This document shows, in pieces, positions 12,657-23,850 of a stretch of DNA of 64,000 bases (position 1 is the first letter of the stretch; each line of letters opens with the position of its first letter). The stretch is from Dreissena polymorpha (lineage: Eukaryota > Mollusca > Bivalvia > Myida > Dreissenidae), in assembly GCF_020536995.1 (NCBI RefSeq), contig NC_068363.1, positions 3,710,349-3,774,348 of the forward strand, written 5' to 3'. The position numbers and the translations under genes are program-made. The notes beneath the pieces were generated by a model. That model ran no database searches and was not told where the DNA came from. It saw nothing but the letters and a program-made list of their open reading frames with translations.

Positions 12657-14778
12657 TATGGCACGCCTGAACCACAAAAATGAGAAAAACTAAGTTTAAG
12701 TTACTTAAACTAGGTTTTTCTCTACTTAAATTCAATTTAAGTTACTTAATTCGAATTAACGCTGCTTAAAATGAATTTAAGTAGTTTTTGTGGTTCCCGC
12801 GGCGTTAACGCTAATTAAAACACCGAAAATGCATTAACGGTGCTTAATGGTAATTTTCTTACTTAAGTTGAATTAATTCAACTTAACAAGGATTTTCTCT
12901 ATCAATTGTACTATTTTCAATTAAGTTGCGTTAAAATAGGTTTTTCTACTTAAAATATGTTTTTAGTTACACGAATTCAACTTTAGTAAGGAATTTTACT
13001 TAAGTTGTAAAGTCGAATTGTTTTGATTGGTCAGTTAATGATCCGGAAGACCTAAGCCAATCAGACACGTCGTAACAAACGTAAACAGGAAAGGATTTTC
13101 TTCTACCGCCATTTACAATTTTGCAATGGATCGGTTACAACGCACGCATTTACCTACAGCTGACAGTGTTCTTGAATAAAATTGCTACTTACCAACTGAC
13201 ATCTTGAATTCAGGATAATTATGATCAAGCAATTGAGTGGTGGTTTATTTATAAGAAAAAGATGAAGCCATACTATGACTTAGCTTGTGGAATGTCATAT
13301 GGCCTTCTTTTTAAGAAAACAACCCATGTGTAATCAAGGGGTACCCTTCAATTAACTAGACAATTACCAATACTGTTAAAACAACAACAAAATGTTGGTT
13401 GTTTTTAAAAAGGGAACTGAAATAACAAATACAGGATATGAAAGACAATTAACGAGCAATCACTGATCCTCATGACATTTTTAATACTGTATTATGGATT
13501 CGTTTGTTACCATTGCAATATTTACACACTCATAAAAAAATATAAATTGTTAACTGCTGCACTAAAACAACAATTAAATTCTTAATTAGGTTTATTTTGA
13601 ATCTCATCAAACAATATAGGATAATATTTCGGAAGAACGAATGACATTTAACAAATGCATACATTAGTTCTTTTAATTAATATCTAAACTGGGAATATAT
13701 ACTGAATATATGTCTCTGTCTAAACTATTTATTTCTAAAGGGGAAAAATCAGAACACTTAAGTTAGATATGTTTCTAAATAATATGTTAACAGTACATTT
13801 TTTTCTTTTTTTACATTTAAAATTATTTTAAAAGACAATAGTGCACTCAGACTTAAAATATCACCTGGGTAATTTCTGATATGTGTACTTTTTGGGATTG
13901 TTTACTTATAAGTTCACTGCCAATACTGAGATACTGGAGACTGTTTTTTTTCCATTTAAATACTAAAATCAAAGCCAAAATTTACATGTATAGAATATAA
14001 TTAAGTTGGATTCGGTGACACGATATAATCTTTAATTTCTACCTGGGACATATAATATAGTCCCAGTTTCTACATACAAGCTGGTATGACTACTCGTATA
14101 CAAGACAAGTTATTACTACAGGTAAATGCGATATGACCCGGAAATATATAGACGGGCGGATCGTTTTTGATGTTTATTGCATAGTTACTGACTGTCAGCA
14201 AAATTTGATGATGAAAGGGTGTTTTGAATGTTATTCCAGACTAAAACAAATTTTAGCTGACTTAAGATTCTAATCCAAATTTTTTTGGATTTTTGTATTT
14301 TTTGCTCGTACCACATGGCAATCTTTTTCTTCCGACCTCGGGCATGAATTTATTAACAAACCTGACAACCAATCAAAACGCTTGTTTCATATGCTTATTT
14401 TCGGACGCGAGTTTTGACTTAACGATAATTAATAATTCAACTTAAGTAAAAATTTTATTACTTAAGTAATAATTAAATACAATTAACGATGCGAAAGCAC
14501 TTAAATTAATTTTAAGCAGCGTTAAATGCAATTTAAGTAACTTAACGGTAATAAAAATCAATTTTTGTTGTTCGGGCGCACTTAACGAGTTAAACTAAGT
14601 TTTTCTCTGCTTAATTCATTTTTCTCACATAAATAGAAAATAACTCTTCTTAACTACTTAATGCATTTAGTAGCGTTAATTCGAATTAAGTTACTTAAAT
14701 TGAGTTTAAGTAGTGAAAAACTAAGTTTAAGTTACTTAAACTTAGTTTTTCTCTTTTTTGTGGTTCAGGCGTGCCATA
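12657..14778 (+). mobile_element. IS3EU-like element E2, internal-deletion copy
   Basis: Starts TATGGCACG at 12657 and ends CGTGCCATA at 14778, with 6-bp target duplications AATAGA at 12651-12656 and 14779-14784. Inside: the left TTAAGT arm, the promoter and first 49 bases of the MDRLQR gene (13126-13174), a joint, then a copy of 8551-10151 at an offset of about 4624 bases. That copy includes the HECT first exon, its splice donor and upstream region, and the right arm. It is about 2.1 kb. It is inserted in the right arm of E3, an element of its own family. Confidence 0.85.
13193..13202 (-). pseudogene. Copied first exon of HECT-like gene in E2
   Basis: Same ATG, three and a third codons and GGTAAGT-type donor as 8569-8578. 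About 1.1 kb of upstream sequence is copied with it. The exon has no downstream partner, because only 18 bases of intron follow before the joint to MDRLQR sequence at 13174/13175. Confidence 0.8.
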
Positions 14779-14925
14779 AATAGAAAATAACTCTTCTTAA
14801 CTACTTAATGCATTTAGTAGCGTTAATTCGAATTAAGTTACTTAAATTGAGTTTAAGTAGTGAAAAACTAAGTTTAAGTTACTTAAACTTAGTTTTTCTC
14901 TTTTTTGTGGTTCAGGCGTGCCATA

Positions 14926-16143
14926 AGTTATTTTCTATTTATGTGAGAAAAATGAATTAAGCAGAGAAAAACTTAGTTTAACTCGTTAAGTGCGCCCGAA
15001 CAACAAAAATTGATTTTAATTACCGTTAAGTTACTTAAATTGCATTTAACGCTGCTTAAAATTAATTTAAGTGCTTTCGCATCGTTAATTGTATTTAATT
15101 ATTACTTAAGTAATAAATTTTTTACTTAAGTTGAATTATTAATTATCGTTAAGTCAAAACTCGCGTCCGAAAATAAGCATATGAAACAAGCGTTTTGATT
15201 GGTTGTCAGGTTTGTTAATAAATTCAGGCCCGAGGTCGGAAGAAAAAGATTGCCATGTGGTACGAGCAAAAAATACAGATATTATAAATTTGGATTAGAA
15301 TCTTAAGTCAGCTAAAATTTGTTTTAGTCTGGAATAACATTCAAAACACCCTTTCATCATCAAATTTTGCTGACAGTCAGTAACTATGCAATAAACATCA
15401 AAAACGATCCGCCCGTCTATATATTTCCGGGTCATATCGCATTTACCTGTAGTAATAACTTGTCTTGTATACGAGTAGTCATACCAGCTTGTATGTAGAA
15501 ACTGGGACTATATTATATGTCCCAGGTAGAAATTAAAGATTATATCGTGTCACCGAATCCAACTTAATTATATTCTATACATGTAAATTTTGGCTTTGAT
15601 TTTAGTATTTAAATGGAAAAAAAACAGTCTCCAGTATCTCAGTATTGGCAGTGAACTTATAAGTAAACAATCCCAAAAAGTACACATATCAGAAATTACC
15701 CAGGTGATATTTTAATTTAATTTAATAGTTTCTGATTGGCTTAGGTCTTCCGGATCATTAACTGACCAATCAAAACAATTCGACTTTACAACTTAAGTAA
15801 AATTCCTTACTAAAGTTGAATTCGTGTAACTAAAAACATATTTTAAGTAGAAAAACCTATTTTAACGCAACTTAATTGAAAATAGTACAATTGATAGAGA
15901 AAATCCTTGTTAAGTTGAATTAATTCAACTTAAGTAAGAAAATTACCATTAAGCACCGTATGTTAATGCATTTTCGGTGTTTTAATTAGCGTTAACGCCG
16001 CGGGAACCACAAAAACTACTTAAATTCATTTTAAGCAGCGTTAATTCGAATTAAGTAACTTAAATTGAATTTAAGTAGAGAAAAACCTAGTTTAAGTAAC
16101 TTAAACTTAGTTTTTCTCATTTTTGTGGTTCAGGCGTGCCATA
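14926..16143 (-). mobile_element. Inverted IS3EU-like copy E4
   Basis: Reverse complement of: right-arm inner part and HECT-upstream region (14926 to about 15713), then MDRLQR promoter and full left arm (about 15714-16143), ending CGTGCCATA. Its own right end is missing: it begins at AGTTATTTTC, where the arm should continue. The joint near 15710 differs from those of E1 and E2, so it is a third, independent internal deletion. Confidence 0.7.
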
Positions 16144-16489
16144 TAACTCTTCTTAACTACTTAATGCATTTAGTAGCGTTAATTCGAATTAAGTTACTTA
16201 AATTGAGTTTAAGTAGTGAAAAACTAAGTTTAAGTTACTTAAACTTAGTTTTTCTCTTTTTTGTGGTTCAGGCGTGCCATAGTGCTTAATGGTAATTTTC
16301 TTACTTAAGTTGAATTAATTCAACTTAACAAGGATTTTCTCTATCAATTGTACTATTTTCAATTAAGTTGCGTTAAAATAGGTTTTTCTACTTAAAATAT
16401 GTTTTTAGTTACACGAATTCAACTTTAGTAAGGAATTTTACTTAAGTTGTAAAGTCGAATTGTTTTGATTGGTCAGTTAATGATCCTGC
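16144..16489 (+). mobile_element. Fragments of IS3EU-like arms
   Basis: Positions 16144-16281 are the outer part of a right arm ending CGTGCCATA. From 16282 (GTGCTTAATGG) to 16489 is the inner half of a left arm up to TTGATTGGTCAGTTAATGATC. They look like one copy inserted into another, with the rest deleted. Confidence 0.65.
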
Positions 16490-16672
16490 AACTACCAGGA
16501 AAAGTGGAAGACGGAGTTCGAGCGTGTTGAAATGAGCAGCAAGGGCGAGGAATATATGAACTGTCGTGTGTGTAACGTGGACATGTCAGTTGCCAGTCGC
16601 GAAGAACTTCAGATGAAAACGTACAACGGCGACGAACATAGTAACCAAGGTGTTGGCGACAGATGCAGATAA
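16490..16672 (+). pseudogene. Zinc-finger gene fragment (KxxWKTEF...CRVC type)
   Basis: One open stretch of 60 codons reads NYQEKWKTEFERVEMSSKG, then EEYMNCRVCNVDMSVAS and a late DEH, ending at TAA. The pattern YxxKWxxEF, about 15 residues, CxxC, about 20 residues, H is that of the C2H2-like finger at the start of many animal transposon-derived proteins (hAT and DUF4371 types). No start codon or splice context is evident, and it abuts a broken transposon arm. Probably a fossil. Confidence 0.45.
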
Positions 16673-17150
16673 GAATGTTCCTTAGCTGTGAATTTTTCGA
16701 GACAGTCTACATGTATTTTGCATATGAAAGAGTTTTCATTTGTGCCAATTAAAATCATAATTTTCTTATCCCACGTCTTCTATGCTTTTATTATGCTATT
16801 CTGTTTTTTATTAACCGTTTTTAAAGCTAGATCGTTACTACTGTTCAATCATAGTGAGCGTTTATTGACTAGTATCCAAATTGCCAAGCCACTGCAACCA
16901 GCGTCACGTACTGAAGCTTGGCGGGAACCACCAGAATCAAAGTGTACTAGTATGCGGTAATGATATATTGTCATTTGTTTGAATATCTGACTTATTTTTC
17001 AATCGTCTCTAGCACCTAGTTAGCCCCACAAACGAAAGTTTTACCGCGAATGAGAGATAACGGGAATATTACCAATAGAAGAAGAAGCTTAATGTTTGCA
17101 AAGTAGAAACCTTTTGCTATACACTGGTTCTGAAACGTTCGTTCCCTGTG
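16673..17150. other. No feature recognised
   Basis: Mixed-composition sequence with short chance reading frames only. No repeat unit or splice-bounded exon found. Confidence 0.4.
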
Positions 17151-17152
17151 CT

Positions 17153-17375
17153 TTATGTAAAAGTAGAACTTTTAGACAAGCAGACCCAGATTAGCCTGTG
17201 CAGTCCGCATAGGCTTATCAGGGACGACACTTTCCACCTAAACTGGATTTTTACTAAGAAATGACTCTTGAAACAAAAAATATCATAAAAGCGGAAAGAG
17301 TCTTCCCTGATAAGTCTGTGCGGACTGCACATGCTAATCTGGGACGACACTTTACGCACATGCATTAACCCATTT
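17153..17375. mobile_element. Foldback MITE
   Basis: Two inverted arms, about 17185-17223 (CCAGATTAGCCTGTGCAGTC) and 17304-17343 (its imperfect complement, ending GCTAATCTGGG), surround about 80 bases. GGGACGACACTTT occurs after each arm. I associate this repeat with dreissenid mussels from memory. Non-coding. Confidence 0.65.
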
Positions 17376-17611
17376 CTTTTTCACAGAGCACGACCATTTA
17401 TATTTTAAGGAGCTTGCACACAATTCATGCGGACTATTTTGGGTGGTGTGTCGATGTGTGCCTTTGGGCATAATATCAAATCATAAAAAATATGCACTAT
17501 GCGTATCCTCACCAGTGTTGAGCTATTAAGAGTGTTCAATTAAGATTTACCAGCGCTCTACAAAAGGCAGAAACGATTTCATGATGTACTTATTAAGTTT
17601 CACTGAATATA

Positions 17612-18530
17612 ACAAGAGCTTGTCACAGTAGTGCCAAATCCCCGCCGAAATGTGTTTGCTTGTATGACAACATTTGTTCTATAGAGTAGAATAATCTTGG
17701 TAAAACATGGCACCTGTGTCATCTATTTATATTTCAAAGATCAATTAGTTATATAGTATTGAGGTTATGCTGTAGAGAATAAAATATATGAAAATGAAAG
17801 AGAGGTAATTAAAAAAGAAGACTATAAACAGTTACTGTTCTTGATCACTGTATTTTTTCCTTAAACTCATCAATTCATTTTACAGTAAATACTTCAGTGT
17901 TCAAATTAAAATATTATTGTAAAATTAGATAAAGGGAGATATTAAAAAGCTAAATATTTACTATGAAATTAAATATAATTTTAAATTATAAATAAATTAA
18001 ATATAAATAAAGGGAGATAATTCAAAAATTACGGCTGAAAGAGTTATGTTTCATGTTCACTGCACTTTTCCTAGTTGCCATCTGTTTATATTTATATATA
18101 TGTTTTATATATTTATATATATGTTTGCTCCTGACAAAAATTAACTTTGAAATTAAATAAAAGGAGATAATTAAAAAACTAAGGTAAATAAGAGTAATGG
18201 TTCTTAGTCACTGCACTTCTCCTACTTGCCATCAGTTTATATTTCAAGTCAATCCCTTCATCAGATTAAGAGTTATGCTCCAGACAAAAATTTACATTGA
18301 AATGAAATACAGGGAGATAATTAAATAACTTAGGAAGATAGAGTTATGCTTCTTAGTCACTGCACTTCTCCTACTTGCCATCTGTTTATATTCTAAGTTT
18401 AAAGTAAATCCATTGAATAGATTTGGAGTTATGCTCTGGACAATGTTTCGTACGGACGCACAGACGGGACCAATTAGTTTATCTCTCCGAATGTTTTTTT
18501 CGGCACTAAATTGCACTACCTGTATTATTT
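17612..18530. repeat. Tandem-module repeat (pearl/Helentron-like)
   Basis: Begins ACAAGAGCTTGTCACAGTAG. It then has about four copies of a roughly 130-base module marked by AGGGAGATAATTAAA, GTCACTGCACTTCTCCTAC and TTGCCATCTGTTTATATTT, and ends in CGGACGCACAGACGGGAC. An ACAAGAG start, inner tandem modules and a GACGG-type tail are shared with several other repeats in this window. Confidence 0.65.
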
Positions 18531-18644
18531 CCACTTCAATATAATATATTTCGCCATGACATTCTGTTTTACTGCGTTAACGGTGTTTGTCTTTTATATA
18601 AACGCCGTGAGAAAAAAAGAAATACACAACATTTACACAATTGG

Positions 18645-18650
18645 TTTATT
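18645..18650 (-). terminator. Poly(A) signal candidate of RAB5IF
   Basis: TTTATT on the plus strand reads AATAAA on the minus strand, about 740 bases downstream of the RAB5IF stop at 19391. No nearer coding feature competes for it. Transcript data would be needed to confirm it. Confidence 0.35.
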
Positions 18651-19390
18651 GCAATAATATTTTTTCGCTATAAAACACATATTCATTTACAAGAACAACA
18701 TAAAAAGTTATTAACATAGACATTTTTATTTTAATTGCACAGCTGATTATATTGTGTACATGTGTATAATTTAAACTCCGGTTACAACAGTTAGGTGGGA
18801 AGAAGTATGCAATACATAGCAAATACGCAGTACCAATATTTTCGTAACAAAATCTTATTGTATCCTTTCATCCTAGCTTGCCTAAGCAGACTGTGCTTTG
18901 AATTTATATTAAATAAGACTTTTCAATAGGTGTACACTTATTCAAAATGAGCATCAGCAAATATAGTGCCCACACACAAAAATGGAAACATTACACTCAC
19001 ATGTATGCAAACGTTTGAACAAGATTGTGTAGAAAATTGATAATGCAACTAAAGAGTATATTTCTAGTAACTTATATTTTAACAGAAAAATTTGGTCTGT
19101 TTCCTTTTAAAAATGAACATGACTATTAAAAGTATAATTATTATCAAATATTTCTAAATGGAAAATACTTTTTCTAATGGGCTGAAAATGCCGTCAACCT
19201 GATAATAACTGACATTTGTGCATATATTTAATTTAAATAAAATATGATAATAGGGTGTTGAATTTTTTTAAAGAGAACTTCAAATTAAAAATATGAACAC
19301 AATAATATAAATACATTATCTTAGAAAGTGTTGACTCATTTAATCTGATGACTCAGATGTTCTTCCTGTACGGTTGATGAGAACATTCTG

Positions 19391-21262
19391 CTAAGTCTCT
19401 GCGTGAAGCCAAGAATACAATAAGATCCACATCACCTGAAATTACATTGAACTTTGAGTATATTCCATATTGTATAATGCATATCTCTCAACATTTGAAC
19501 ATAAATTTTGGACCTTTGACCAATTTGCAAAGCTTTTTTTTTTCAATAAACTTTTGTCAACCGTTAAGTATAATGGTAACAGTTTGATTTAACCGGAAAC
19601 ACAAACATATTTTGACAACGAGATATTCTTTTTTAGTTTTATACAGACAATGCTGTAATAAATGATAATTATATTCTATGAATCTTTATATGTTTTTGTG
19701 ACATGCTTTTGTTTTTGGGGGACTAATGGAAGATGTCACGACTGAACATATATATCACTTCTTCAACAAAGGGCCCTGAGGCCCTTAAGCACCCAAGTAA
19801 GTTATAGTGGAGACATGCATTTCAAGCTATTTTATGGCCTTATTTGACTTGGATGCATTATATGTGTCCTTTACCTTTGGTGTAGGCTACTGTAAATACT
19901 AGATATTGTCATTACTATAAACATTCTAACCAAGTTTCATCAAGATTGAGTCATTACTGTGGCTTCTAGAGTATTAATAAGTTTTTTTGACTAATATTCA
20001 ACAAGGTGACCTAGTTTTTGGACACACCAGACACAGATTCGAACTATGCCTAGACTTTGTCAAAATAAGCATTCTGCCCTTTTTTCATCATGACTGCATC
20101 ATAAATGTGGCTTCTTGAGTGGTAACTAGGTTTTTTTAAGATTTAACCTGATTACCTAGTTTTCAACACATAACCCAGATTCGCAGTCGAATAAGATTAC
20201 GGTCGACTAAGATATTGCCAAGGTTACTATTTTGACCAAGTAAAAAAGATTGGATGAAAAATGTGTTCTTAATAGTGATATCCAGATAAAAATTAACAAT
20301 AAACACAAGAGACATCATGACACCAGACATAAGGTGATCACAATTGCTTACCTTGAGCACTTTGTGAACAAGAGTTCTGCAGTCGAAGACATATGCCCCC
20401 CCCAAACATGGCTTTGAACTATTGACCCCAATTTCTATAGGGGTCATCTACTGTCCAAGTCCAATGCACATGGTAAGTATCCAGCCATTTTGTCAATTTG
20501 TTGACAAGTTATTGATCATAAACAATATTCACACTTATTGTGACAGTGACCTTGATCTTTGACCTAGTGACCCCAATGTCAATAGGGATCATCTACTGTC
20601 CAAGGCCAATGCACATGTGAAGTATCAAGCCAAACCGTCAATTGGTTGATGAGTTATTGATCAGAAACGATTTTTACACTTATTGTGACATGACCTTGAC
20701 CGTTGACCTATTGAACCCAATTTCAATAGGGGTCATCTACTTTCCAAGGTCAATGCAGATGTGAAGTACATGTATCAAGCCAATCGGTCAATTAATTGAT
20801 GGAAACGAACTGGTCTTCCGACAAACAGACAGACCGACCGACCGACATCCAGTTAAACAATATACCCCCTTTTCTTCGAAGGGGGGCATACTAAATATAA
20901 TATTCTTATAGTATTTTATTTAACAAACTAATTATCATGGACAAGTATATTGCAAACATCATATGGCTTTATTATAAAGATGCTTATTGGTATCTCAGTG
21001 CTCCAGCTAGGATTTGAAAAGGGCAGGGGGGGGGGGGCTTTTTGTCAAAAGGGCACTTCAGATGCGCAGTTTTTTGTCAAAAGGGCACTTTCGACCGCGT
21101 GGGCGTTTCTGGAATGCTTCCTCTTGCATGTTAATTTATATGTTATTAATAATTGTTTGAATATATTATTCCTATTATTATTAAACAATTAAAATATAAT
21201 GTCTTCAATGAGGAATAAATTAATTACAATATATTGTTATAAGAGATTTATAAATCATCATA

Positions 21263-21298
<36 letters not shown>

Positions 21299-23783
21299 TA
21301 AGGGCGGGGGGGGGGGGGGGGGCCTACAAAGGGCAGGGCGGATGTTCGGGATGGCAGGGTGGGGCGCCCTTCAAATTAGGCTTAGCTGGAGCACTGGTAT
21401 CTATTGGATTATATGGAAAGGAAAAGCTTGTTGATCTCTATATTTGAAATTACACGAATAAATCATGTTCAAAACCATATACAATGGTAGATGTTAGTAA
21501 GCATGTATCCCATTTCTGCTCACATATACATTTTGACTTATTTGCAGTTCCTTAGAAAATAAAATTAAATGAAAGACACTGCTTACTAGATTCAAGTTTT
21601 TTAAACTCGTCATTTCCAGCCCATATGTACTTGCAGTCAACAAACAGCATAAAACCTGAACAGAGTGCAAGTTACTCGCAGGCTGTTCTTGTTTTATGCT
21701 GGTTGCATGTAGCCATTTTCAGTTTGCTTCTGAGGCGGAGAGGATTAACAGCTTTAAGTTTCTTAGTACTTACCACAAAGGATGAGAATGATGTCATTAG
21801 TCCTTCTTTAAGAATTTCTGAGATACCTCCATATTCCTCTTCGTCTACTTTTTGGAAACTGGTGAAGTATATGTAGGTGATGAGGACGTTAACTGCGAAA
21901 AATCTGCAGAAAAAAAAAACAACCACCAAATAACCACAGGTGTATCGATCGCAAGAAGAAAAGTCAATTATAAATATTTTTTATGATGACTTTTTATTCA
22001 ATAACAACACAGTGCAAATTCATCAGCAACATTTTGCAGGTGAGAACTTGATGCATCCTTAATATTACTCTGTAATGCAAAAAGGACATAAAATACCCCA
22101 GTATATATTTTTTTGAATTTATATGACTCTTCAATGTATTAATTAGGTTAATATATTAGAAAACACAAACTTCACAAAAACAAATAATAGATCAATTGTT
22201 TACATTTTCAGTACTATAATTCATTTTAACACATTTGCATATTATCCAGTTCAATAGCAATATGCAACATCTAGAACACATTTGCCACTATAACTGTTAC
22301 ATGAGTGTAACCACATACATTTGAAAATACTAAAATTTGGTTTTAACTCTTGGGACTCTAAGTAGCATCCCCAGCTCTTTGATTTAGAATAGCCATAATT
22401 ATGAATTATTTCATTACATTTGAAAGAACACCTAACAAGAGGGCCATGGTGGCCCTGGTTCGCTCACCTGAGTAGTACTAACGTTATGCAAGGGTTGTTA
22501 ACGTTGTTTTGTGAAAAGAAAAAGGTTTGCTGTTTCGGCGGATATACACATACATATGCGTTATAAGTAGTTGTGTGTGTGTTTAAGTTTTTTTAAATAG
22601 ACATTTATTACCTGTTGCGACAAAGCTACTTTTGGATAAAAGTAATATGAGTACAGTAATTTAATAATGAGCATCAGCATAAGAAAATGGAAGTACATTT
22701 TCCACAAATTGTTGTCCAGCTTTGAGATCATGAGATAAACATGTCAGCATCTTATAGGGGATGACTGTTTACAACCTGTTTAGCAAGAACACTTTAAGAT
22801 ACCGAAAACAACTGTATTTGTTCAAGAGATTGTGTTTATAAAATAGTTTTTGCATAATTAAATACAATATGTTGAATTGTTATCATATATCAAAGTCAGT
22901 TATAAAGAAGTAAATGAGTATGAGAATATGTACAGATACCAGAAATGTAATATTGATCTTCTTTTATAGTACAAAACATCACTTGATCTTTCTTAAATAG
23001 TTATACATGTGTGCAAATATAGAAGTAAACACACACAAGACATTGGAAAATGTATCATATCAAAACAACTATCAAACTATTTGTAATTTAAATGCACAAA
23101 AATCTGTATTTACAATATACATGTAATAATATAATACATTATTTTTGCAAAAACAACTGCAAATTGACTTTTCTTTTTAACCAAACAGTTGTTTGTGCTT
23201 CTTAAAGGATGTGATAAGTTGTTTTTTTTTACTACCAAATTGTTCACATTTTTGACAAAGTGTTTTTAAACAACCGGAACAATTTTAGGACTCGCCTTGC
23301 ATTGATATTTCCAATTGAAACAACAATAAAACCTGCTTAAATCACAAATCTTTCATAATCAAACACAAACTACTGACTAACTGAAAATTGTAGGGGTAAA
23401 ACATTTCAAGTTGTAATGTCTTATCTATCTTATGAATGGTTTCCATCTGACATCAACACAAAGGTCTTTGATGAAAGTGCCCAGTTAATTGGGGTCAATT
23501 TCCAGGAGTGTTACACAATTACCACCTGGCTACAATGCAAGCACAGGTATAAATGAGTTTTATAGAGAGTAGCCTAGGATAAGAGAATGAAAAGTCAAAT
23601 AAGATTCATATGTAACACTTCTTGTTGTTTTATTGGTTTTACCACTATGTTAAATTTCTGCAAAGATATAGATAACAATCATAAGTAATGGCAATAATTA
23701 ATTTGAGTAATGCAATAGTTATAATTAGATATTTGGGTTGTGGTTAATGTTTCTGAATCCATCACCAGTATCATCATAATCAT

Positions 23784-23850
<67 letters not shown>

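Larger units (their letters stand above)
10153..14925 (+). mobile_element. IS3EU-like element E3, host of E1 and E2
   Basis: I read this as one copy. It has a left end at 10153 (arm cut to about 48 bp), a promoter (10211-10279), the two first exons of the MDRLQR gene (11783-12350), then a deletion joint near 12352-12366 and a right arm (12366-12656 plus 14779-14925) ending CGTGCCATA. Two younger copies are nested in it: E1 in the promoter and E2 in the right arm. Clean target duplications at the outer ends were not found, so the outer limits are less sure than those of E1 and E2. Confidence 0.5.
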
